Origin: an uncultured Prevotella sp. | GTDB taxonomy: Bacteria; Bacteroidota; Bacteroidia; Bacteroidales; Bacteroidaceae | DNA length: 5,234 nt | Assembly (NCBI GenBank): GCA_900768785.1 | Contig: CAAGEG010000026.1 | Location: 1-5,234, forward strand | Direction of reading: 5' to 3' | Part shown: piece by piece, positions 1-5,234 of the stretch | How positions within the stretch are numbered: position 1 is the stretch's first letter | How the letters are laid out: the number at the start of each line of letters is the position of its first letter | Position numbers and translations under genes: made by a program | Notes under the pieces: model-generated | What the model was told of the DNA's origin: nothing | Databases searched by the model: none | What the model saw: the letters and a program-made list of their open reading frames with translations, nothing else

Positions 1-2
1 CA

Positions 3-626
3 CTGACGAGCAGCTATAACGTGGCGACGAGACTAAGCGACGGAGGCTACGGCACATACGAAACGGCGAGCATACCCTACGCAGTGAGCGGCAGCGGAGT
101 AAAGACGGTGACCCTCTATGTAGATGGGGTTCAGAAAGACGCCCATACAGTGACCCGAAGCGGCACGACCAACAGCAGCTTTGACGTGGAGATGACAGGG
201 CTAAGCGAGGGCAGGCATACCGCCCAGATAGTAGCGGAGATGGAAGCCGATGAGGGACTTACACTAAAGAGCGAGAGCATATACATAGACCTGCTGAAAA
301 GCGGAAGCGGAGATGCATACGTCGGGCTGATGATAGTAAATAAAGACGGACGGATATTCGGGAGCGAAAGCCATACCACCCCAACGATAGAGGTGGGTCA
401 ATATGAGTCGTGTGAGTTTAAGTTTGCGGCATACGACCCAAGCACTACCCCGGCAGCCTTAGAGATATGGCGAAACGGAGTGAAGGTGCAGACGGTGAGC
501 GTGCCGAGAACCGCACAGGCATATCAAAACCGCTTCACCGAGCAGGGAGTGCAGACGATGAAACTGAAAGTGGGTAGCACCGAATATGAGTTCTATATCG
601 ATGTTACGGACAGCGGCATAGAAATC
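3..626 (+). other. Two tandem Ig-like beta-sandwich modules (protein residues 1-208)
   Basis: Residues 1-100 and 104-208 each read as alternating hydrophobic strands separated by polar turns. Module one has the pattern VKTVTLYVDGVQKD followed by LSEGRHTAQIVAE, the classic 'vtlyvdG...l..G.htv.v.a' strand arrangement of extracellular Ig-like folds. Module two has LEIWRNGVKVQTVSV followed by a GVQTMKLKVGSTEYEFYI strand pair. They are joined by a short Gly/Ser-rich turn (KSGSGD, from about residue 99). Such modules usually act as spacers or structural decorations in tail and surface proteins. The two are not close sequence copies of each other. The first may be cut by the window edge. The exact fold family is not certain. 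Confidence 0.6.
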
Positions 627-3600
627 GGCGAAGCGACTTACGGGCTGCAAGTGAAACTCAGTCCGGCGGGCAGAAGCAACGGCGAGAGCAATCCCGCCCA
701 ATGGGAATCAAACGGCATTAAAACGACGTTTGAAGGCTTTGACTGGAGCAGCAACGGATGGACTGGAGAAAGCCTGAAACTCACTAACGGAGCAAAAGCG
801 ACTATAGGCTACGAGTTGTTCAAGAATGATGCCGGCACGAATGGAGCGACAATAGAGATGGAGTTCAAGGTAAGCAACGTGCTTGACAGGGATGCGGAAG
901 TGATAAGCTGTATGGATAACGGCAAGGGATTGAGCGTAACCACGCAGGAGGCGAGCATCAAGACAGGCACAATACTGCACTATACAAACGAAGACGGCGA
1001 AGATGCGAGCCGCGAAATCAAGATAGGCACAAAATTCGCCTCAGAGCAATGGCTTAAAGTGGCATTTGTGATAGGCAAGCGAAGCGAAGGCAGGCTGATG
1101 GAACTCTACGTGAACGGCAACAGAGCCGGAGCGGACATATATGACAACAGCTACTATTTCACACAGGACAATCCGGTGGGCATCACGATAGACAGTGCCA
1201 TGGCAGATGTGGAAGTGAAGAACATCCGCATCTATGACAGGGCACTGAGCGACGATGAGGAACTTGATAACCGGATGGTGGATGCATCGAGCACGGATGA
1301 CATGATGCGACTCTATGAGGAGAACGACATCATGGGCGAGACAGGAGATGTAGATATAGATAAGCTGCGAGCCCAAGGCAAGGGCGTGATGCGAATAGTT
1401 CGCAAGGGCGGGCTTGATGAAGTCAACGAGACCAACAACAAGAGTACGGACTTCCTCGCTGACGTTTATTTCTACAGTCCCTTCGGCAAAGAGTATGACT
1501 TTGTGCTGCGAGACTGCTACATCAGGATACAGGGAACGTCATCGACCAAGTATCCAAGCAAGAACATACGAATATACTTCAGTAAGGGTGGACAGAACCT
1601 GAGCCTTGAAGTGAACGGAGTGGTGCAGAGCAGCAAGACCTACAGTATGCGACCTGGAGCGACCGCGATGAACCTCTACTGCATGAAGAGCGACTACAGC
1701 GACTCGTCGATGAGCCTGAACACTGGCGGAGCAAAGCTGTTCAATGACGTGATGAAAGAGCTGATGCTGCTGACGCCTCCACAACGCTACCAATATGAGC
1801 AAGCGGGCAACGACCTCAGTGCTGTAACGATACGACAGAGCATAGACGGATTTCCGATAGACGTGTTCAGTGCAGAGAGCGTTGACGGTGAAAGCACCTA
1901 CTACGGGCAATACAACTTCAATAACGAAAAGAGCAAGAGTGGCAAGCTATTCGGAATGGACGGCGTGGGAGATTATGTGCCGGAGTGCTCATTGACACTT
2001 GAAACCCTCAACAACACCGAGAAGACCTGCCTATTCCAGAGCGAGAGCGATGAAGAACTCGCGAACATATTTGACGCAGGACTTGAGACCAACGTGCCGG
2101 ATGACGTGAAGTGGGCAGGCCTGAGCGAAGCACAGCGCACAGCCTTGAAACGACTCTACGGATGGATACGCTCTTGTGTGCCGGAAGGAGCGACAGCCGA
2201 CGACCTAAGTACCTTCAAGAGTGATAAATTCGTGAACGAGATAGACCAGTATTTTGACAAGGACCACCTACTGACCTACTATCTCCACACCGACTACTTT
2301 GCCAGCGTTGACCAAAGGGCGAAGAACATCCTGGTGAGAACATGGGATGGGCTGAAATGGTGGCTGACCTACTACGATGGAGATACCCAGCTCGGCAAGC
2401 GCAACGACTGCTTCCTTGCATACGACTACACACTTAGCCGCGAAACATGGGACTCCGAGGCGAGCAAATACGCCTTTGAGGGACGCGAGTCGTGGCTGTG
2501 GAATCTTGTGCTTGCGAACTTGCAGGACGACCTGAAACGCTGTGCGAGAAACTATCGTGGGAAGATGACCGTGGAGAGAGTCCTTTCGATGCTCACAGAG
2601 GAGCAGATGGGGAACTGGAGCGACAGAGCGTATAACAAGAGCGGCTATATTAAATATATACGCCCGGCAATGGTGGAGACCTACGGAAAGAAGTGGCCGT
2701 TTATCTACGCCCTTCAGGGTAACAACAAGGCATTCCTCACATACTTCATCAAGAACCGGTTTGCACTGCTTGATGCCAAATACGGCACAGACAGCTTCAC
2801 CTCGGACAACATAGACCTGTATATGGCGAGGACATTGAGCGATGCATCCGACACTGTAAGGGTGACAGCGAATGAGGTTTATGCCTTTGGCTACGGCACG
2901 AACAACAGTCCCAACATAGTGAACACCGGCACGGTGGAAGGAGGAAAGACGGCAGAGATAGCCATAACGGGGGCATACACCGTGAATGACCCACTTCGCA
3001 TCTATGGGGCGAGCCGAATGCGAGTGCTTGACATGACAGATGCGTCAGACCATCTCAAGAATGGCTTTGACCTTGGCAAATGCACAGTGCTGAGAGAACT
3101 GAATATGGAGTCGGGAACGACCGGTTCAACGGGGTGGTGGCTAAACCTGAGCAGCTGCCGCCAACTCCGCAAGGTTAACCTACGCTATCAGGCACAGGCG
3201 AAGACGGGAGGCAGCACATCTACGGAGCTTGACTTTGGCAATCAGACCAAACTTGAGGAACTTGATGCGAGAGGAACGAGTGTGCAGAGCGTTACCTTCG
3301 CAAAAGGAGCACCGCTTGTAAAAGCCCAACTGCCGGGCACCATAAGGGTTCTTAAACTTGAATATCTCTCCAAGTTGACAACGGCAAACATCACACTTGA
3401 GAACTACAGCAATGTGAAGACACTCGTGGTGGACGGCTGCCCCGGTGTGGAATGGGAGACGCTGCTTGCGAAGTGTGCCAACGTGGAACGACTCCGCATC
3501 ACAGGGATAGAGCGAGAAGACGACGGCACATGGCTCGGCAAATTCATGACGATGGGCGGAGTGGATGCCGAAGGCAACGCCACCGAGACCTGTTCACTTG

Positions 3601-5234
3601 TGGGAACAATACACCTGACACGCTATATGGAGGCGGAGGAATATGCAACGGTAAAGGCTCACTTCCCCGAACTCAACATAGAGCAGCCGGACTACTCGAT
3701 GATAGAGTTTGACGATTCGGTGAGCGACGATGCCAACGTGAGCAACCTTGACAACAAGAGCGGATATAAATACGGCACGGCATACTCTCCGAGCGGACAC
3801 ATCAAAGCAATCCTTTCAAGAAGACATAGGGTGCTTGCGAAAATTACCAAGAAACCAACGACAAGGAATGTGACGATGGCAGGAGTTGATACGACTATGA
3901 ACAACCTTGACGGTGAGATGACGTACTATCCCCTTGATGACAACAATTCATATAAATATGCTGATGGGAGCGATGCAAAACTTGACGGCAGCGAGGGGGA
4001 CTGGATGATGCATGAGCCGGGATACTGGTTCAAGGGCATTAACGACTATCTGAAAGACAAGCACTACAGTTGCTATAGCAGCAATGCGGAAACGAGAAAA
4101 CCCAAGACGCCGGAGGCAACGGTGCTGACACTGGCAGACATCCAAGCAGATGCCAACGGGTACACAAAAGGCAAGAAGATAATGAGCGGCAAGGACACCC
4201 TTGCCAACTCATACAGCACAGACAGCAGCTATTCGGTGTGCTGCGTGGATGTCAGGGACTACAAGCGAGTGAGATACCCGAGCGTGCCGGGAACGAACCT
4301 GATGGGCTCGCTATTTGCTGACGATTCGGGCAACATCATAGAAACAATGGTGGTGCCTACGCTAAGTTGTAAGTTTGAGGCAGGAATGTATCTGATAAAG
4401 GACGTTCCCGAAGGAGCGACCGCACTCTACTTCACAATACTCAATACCGCTGAATTTGACAAGGTGGTGCTGAGCAACAGCGACAAGATAGAGGATATGG
4501 AGCCGGAATGGGTGTGGAGCGACGAGCACCTGTGTGCGATAGTTGGCAGCTCGGTGGTCGGCAGTAAACTGAGGGCATGCATAACAGGCGGCACGACAGC
4601 CGGAAGCATGAGTTGGACAGACTTCCACTATTACAGCGTGCTGAGAGGTATGCAGCAGATAGATCCGCTGATGCACTCGCACATTGCCAACCTTGCCTAC
4701 GCCAAGTACGGACGCAGGGATATGCAATCGCAGTGTGGAGCCGGTAGTCATTCATCTGGCAGAATTACCGGCGGAACGGCAAAATATGGAATGCGGGATA
4801 CCATAGGCTTTGAGGCGGCAAAGGCAATAAATCCAAATGTTACAGACAGCCTCGGCGATGGAGTTATACGCCAGTATGCATGGTATGAAACGACCAATGA
4901 CAACGGCGAACCTGCGGTGGTGCAATTGAACAATATTTGCTGTCTCGGCTATGAGGACATCTACGGGCATAAATATGACATGATGGACCGTGTGGACTTG
5001 CCAAACACCAGCGGCAACGCTGGGAAATGGCGAATTTGGATGCCGGACGGCAGCCTAAGAATGGTGAAAGGCACGACATCGAGCGGCGTTTGGATAACAG
5101 CCGTGGCTCACGGACTTTATATGGATGTGATTCCAGTCGGGACGTTGAACGGCACTTCGTCAACGTACTATACAGACATTTATTATGTCAGCACAAGTAC
5201 AGGCCGTGTGGTCTATCGCGGTAACAACAACGCG
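3..5234 (+). CDS. Giant modular phage tail/receptor-binding protein with LamG, CotH-like and C-terminal lectin-like domains (partial at both ends)
   Basis: One reading frame stays open for 1744 codons across the whole window. The first in-window Met (base 192) lies inside a beta-sandwich module, so the true start is upstream; the stop is downstream. The order of modules is Ig-like, Ig-like, LamG-like, CotH-kinase-like, LRR-like, tail-fibre-like linker, beta-rich binding module, C-type-lectin-like tip. There is no obvious membrane segment or Cys-rich anchor in the visible part. Such architecture is typical of large Bacteroidales phage or prophage tail proteins that contact the host surface; a cell-surface adhesin of the bacterium is the main alternative. 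The C-terminal domain (residues 1500 on) resembles DGR target proteins, which supports the receptor-binding reading. The open frame is seen directly; domain names come from motif recognition by eye; the phage role is inferred. No neighbours, promoter or ribosome binding site are visible. Confidence 0.9.
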   Translation, partial: MTSSYNVATRLSDGGYGTYETASIPYAVSGSGVKTVTLYVDGVQKDAHTVTRSGTTNSSFDVEMTGLSEGRHTAQIVAEMEADEGLTLKSESIYIDLLKSGSGDAYVGLMIVNKDGRIFGSESHTTPTIEVGQYESCEFKFAAYDPSTTPAALEIWRNGVKVQTVSVPRTAQAYQNRFTEQGVQTMKLKVGSTEYEFYIDVTDSGIEIGEATYGLQVKLSPAGRSNGESNPAQWESNGIKTTFEGFDWSSNGWTGESLKLTNGAKATIGYELFKNDAGTNGATIEMEFKVSNVLDRDAEVISCMDNGKGLSVTTQEASIKTGTILHYTNEDGEDASREIKIGTKFASEQWLKVAFVIGKRSEGRLMELYVNGNRAGADIYDNSYYFTQDNPVGITIDSAMADVEVKNIRIYDRALSDDEELDNRMVDASSTDDMMRLYEENDIMGETGDVDIDKLRAQGKGVMRIVRKGGLDEVNETNNKSTDFLADVYFYSPFGKEYDFVLRDCYIRIQGTSSTKYPSKNIRIYFSKGGQNLSLEVNGVVQSSKTYSMRPGATAMNLYCMKSDYSDSSMSLNTGGAKLFNDVMKELMLLTPPQRYQYEQAGNDLSAVTIRQSIDGFPIDVFSAESVDGESTYYGQYNFNNEKSKSGKLFGMDGVGDYVPECSLTLETLNNTEKTCLFQSESDEELANIFDAGLETNVPDDVKWAGLSEAQRTALKRLYGWIRSCVPEGATADDLSTFKSDKFVNEIDQYFDKDHLLTYYLHTDYFASVDQRAKNILVRTWDGLKWWLTYYDGDTQLGKRNDCFLAYDYTLSRETWDSEASKYAFEGRESWLWNLVLANLQDDLKRCARNYRGKMTVERVLSMLTEEQMGNWSDRAYNKSGYIKYIRPAMVETYGKKWPFIYALQGNNKAFLTYFIKNRFALLDAKYGTDSFTSDNIDLYMARTLSDASDTVRVTANEVYAFGYGTNNSPNIVNTGTVEGGKTAEIAITGAYTVNDPLRIYGASRMRVLDMTDASDHLKNGFDLGKCTVLRELNMESGTTGSTGWWLNLSSCRQLRKVNLRYQAQAKTGGSTSTELDFGNQTKLEELDARGTSVQSVTFAKGAPLVKAQLPGTIRVLKLEYLSKLTTANITLENYSNVKTLVVDGCPGVEWETLLAKCANVERLRITGIEREDDGTWLGKFMTMGGVDAEGNATETCSLVGTIHLTRYMEAEEYATVKAHFPELNIEQPDYSMIEFDDSVSDDANVSNLDNKSGYKYGTAYSPSGHIKAILSRRHRVLAKITKKPTTRNVTMAGVDTTMNNLDGEMTYYPLDDNNSYKYADGSDAKLDGSEGDWMMHEPGYWFKGINDYLKDKHYSCYSSNAETRKPKTPEATVLTLADIQADANGYTKGKKIMSGKDTLANSYSTDSSYSVCCVDVRDYKRVRYPSVPGTNLMGSLFADDSGNIIETMVVPTLSCKFEAGMYLIKDVPEGATALYFTILNTAEFDKVVLSNSDKIEDMEPEWVWSDEHLCAIVGSSVVGSKLRACITGGTTAGSMSWTDFHYYSVLRGMQQIDPLMHSHIANLAYAKYGRRDMQSQCGAGSHSSGRITGGTAKYGMRDTIGFEAAKAINPNVTDSLGDGVIRQYAWYETTNDNGEPAVVQLNNICCLGYEDIYGHKYDMMDRVDLPNTSGNAGKWRIWMPDGSLRMVKGTTSSGVWITAVAHGLYMDVIPVGTLNGTSSTYYTDIYYVSTSTGRVVYRGNNNA
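642..1262 (+). other. LamG / concanavalin-A-like lectin module (residues 214-420)
   Basis: The module shows the usual landmarks of a LamG-like jelly roll. TIEMEFKV (residues 283-290) is an early strand. EQWLKVAFVIG (about 348-358) matches the 'W.hvA.v.d' strand. ELYVNGNRAG (367-376) matches the 'lYvNG...a' hairpin. NIRIYDRALSDDE (407-419) matches the very characteristic 'irIYdraLsddE' C-terminal strand. Members of this fold bind sugars or proteins on cell surfaces, and they are common in phage tail proteins and Bacteroidetes secreted proteins. The calcium or ligand-binding residues cannot be assigned by eye. Recognition of the fold is strong because the order and spacing of all four landmarks are right. 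Confidence 0.85.
1452..2786 (+). other. CotH-like atypical protein kinase module (about residues 484-928)
   Basis: Several CotH landmarks occur in order. IQGTSSTKYPSKNIRIYF (509-526) resembles the 'irvrGnsS...pKk.yrlkf' opening of CotH, with K520 at the position of the conserved lysine. MNLYCMKSDYSDSS (556-569) resembles the 'w.L.a.y.D.s..rn' stretch. YYGQYNFNNEK (633-643) resembles 'yyGvY.l.E', with E642 as the conserved Glu. VDQRAKN (769-775) supplies a D770-x4-N775 loop, and YYDGDTQLG (790-798) supplies the DxDxxxG metal-binding motif (D792, D794, G798). Bacillus CotH phosphorylates spore-coat proteins on serine. Here the module sits inside a phage-like structural protein, so the substrate is unknown and activity is not shown. 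The module is longer than a minimal CotH domain, with an insertion after the Glu motif (about residues 650-750). Boundaries are approximate. Confidence 0.72.
2787..2990 (+). other. Beta-rich linker between the CotH-like and repeat modules (residues 929-996)
   Basis: This stretch has short strand-like segments (TVRVTANEVYAFGYG, then a Gly/Thr-rich turn, then AEIAITGAY). It looks like a small beta domain or the first capping strands of the following repeat stack. I do not recognise a named family and assign no function. Confidence 0.4.
2991..3512 (+). other. Degenerate leucine-rich-repeat-like stack (residues 997-1170)
   Basis: About seven to eight units share the pattern 'L..c..L..l.l..', with units spaced irregularly at roughly 18-30 residues. 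Examples are LGKCTVLRELNMES, LSSCRQLRKVNLRY, FGNQTKLEELDARGT, FAKGAPLVKAQLPGT, LEYLSKLTTANITLE, YSNVKTLVVDG and LAKCANVERLRITGI. This is the BspA/internalin style of repeat seen in many Bacteroidales and phage surface proteins, where it forms a solenoid for protein contact. The repeats are too diverged at DNA level to be recent duplications. A solenoid is inferred from the protein pattern only. Confidence 0.6.
3591..4036 (+). other. Linker and tail-fibre-like segment (about residues 1197-1345)
   Basis: After the repeat stack comes a helical stretch (HLTRYMEAEEYATVKAHFPE) and then a conserved-looking turn, ANVSNLDNKSG (1245-1255), followed by a GTAYSPSGHI segment. Further on, the GDWMMHEPGYWFK segment (1332-1344) resembles the 'gdvmv.iPkfyyk' motif found in many phage tail-fibre and receptor-binding proteins. 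I cannot assign a catalytic or binding role. It supports the tail-protein reading of the whole gene. Confidence 0.45.
4200..4499 (+). other. Beta-rich, carbohydrate-binding-like module (residues 1400-1499)
   Basis: The segment alternates strands and turns: CCVDVRDYKRVRYPSVPG, LMGSLFADDSGNIIET, MYLIKDVPEGATALYFTI, then FDKVVLSNSDKIED. The pattern 'D.sgykkv....F.d.nG..i......vP.ga..lyft' is that of the galactose-binding-like jelly rolls that recur in Bacteroidales phage tail proteins just before the receptor domain. Sugar binding is inferred from the fold style; no ligand residues are identified. Confidence 0.5.
4500..5234 (+). other. C-terminal C-type-lectin/FGE-like receptor domain of DGR-target type (residues 1500 to window edge, incomplete)
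   Basis: The domain contains the landmarks MHSHIANLAYAKYGRRDMQ (1557-1575), then QCGAGSHSSGR, then the pair NICCLGYEDIYGHKYDMMD (1644-1662), WRIWMPDGSLRMVKG (about 1677-1691) and a Tyr-rich strand TYYTDIYY (1721-1728) leading to GRVVYRGNNNA. The 'L..eD.yGnk.ewmd' strand and the terminal 'RVvyRg' lead-in match, from memory, the lectin-like tips of Bacteroidales tail proteins whose last segment is diversified by a retroelement. The family normally ends shortly after a GSRLAFR-like motif, which is not reached here. A downstream variable region and stop codon are therefore expected but unseen. Confidence 0.72.
5217..5234 (+). other. Putative beginning of a DGR variable region (cut by window edge)
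   Basis: The last codons encode R-G-N-N-N-A, with three consecutive AAC codons at 5223-5231. DGR variable regions are rich in AAC/AAT codons because the reverse transcriptase randomises adenines of the template copy. The position, right after the RVVYR strand, is where I expect the variable segment in this domain type. Only the first few bases are visible, and no template repeat or reverse transcriptase is in the window, so this is a positional inference. Confidence 0.4.

Noticed and set aside
1539..1910. Antisense open frame of 123 codons
   Set aside because: It lies fully inside the conserved CotH-like coding region on the other strand. Its translation is rich in His/Val/Leu with no domain pattern, as expected for a shadow of a codon-biased gene.
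2646..2660. AT-rich near-palindromic stretch that could look like a promoter -10 region
   Set aside because: It sits inside the open frame and encodes Y-I-K-Y-I. No gene start follows it, and no matching upstream element is seen.
3452..3712. Plus-strand alternative-frame open stretch of 86 codons
   Set aside because: It overlaps the main frame, which carries the repeat pattern. The translation is Arg/His-rich and low in hydrophobic order, and no ribosome binding site decides a start.
4362..4751. Antisense open frame of 129 codons, with overlapping frames on the same strand
   Set aside because: It is opposite the recognisable binding and receptor domains of the main gene. It has no recognisable motif, and several mutually overlapping frames here point to chance openness.
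5027..5224. Plus-strand alternative-frame open stretch of 65 codons
   Set aside because: It overlaps the lectin-like domain, whose residues are clearly constrained in the main frame, so this one is a shadow.
1..5234. Search for CRISPR arrays, tRNA genes, terminators, insertion sequences and a reverse transcriptase
   Set aside because: No regularly spaced direct repeats, cloverleaf, hairpin with T-run, transposase or RT (YxDD-type) motif was found by eye. All the DNA is accounted for by the single open frame.
3..5234. Possible stop-codon recoding, as in some crAss-like phages
   Set aside because: The main frame contains no in-frame TAA, TAG or TGA across 1744 codons, so nothing here calls for recoding.

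Overview
The window holds one thing: part of a single very large gene on the + strand. Reading in the frame that starts at base 3, all 1744 codons to base 5234 are open, with no stop, so neither the start codon nor the stop codon is inside the window. Residue n below starts at base 3n. There is no intergenic DNA, and I see no credible second gene, RNA gene, insertion sequence or CRISPR array.

The protein reads as a modular, repeat-poor surface or tail protein of a Bacteroidales (gut Bacteroides/Prevotella/Parabacteroides type) phage or prophage. In order it shows: two Ig-like beta modules (about residues 1-208); a LamG/concanavalin-A-like module (214-420); a module that resembles the CotH atypical protein kinase, including a D-x4-N loop followed by a DxDxxxG motif (about 484-928); a short beta-rich linker; a stack of degenerate leucine-rich-repeat-like units (997-1170); a linker and tail-fibre-like segment (about 1197-1345); a beta-rich, carbohydrate-binding-like module (1400-1499); and a C-terminal C-type-lectin/FGE-like receptor domain (1500 to the edge). 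That last domain resembles the C-terminal domain of Bacteroidales tail proteins that are targets of diversity-generating retroelements (DGRs).

The window stops at residues R-G-N-N-N-A, encoded with three AAC codons in a row. In the related proteins I remember, this is about where the adenine-mutagenised variable region begins. The likely picture is an adhesin or receptor-binding tail protein: a sugar-binding and kinase-like body that ends in a retroelement-diversified binding tip. The reverse transcriptase and template repeat would lie outside this window, so the DGR assignment is inference. The taxonomic assignment rests on protein style only. The moderate base composition and the frequent use of AGC (Ser) and ATA (Ile) codons fit but do not prove it.
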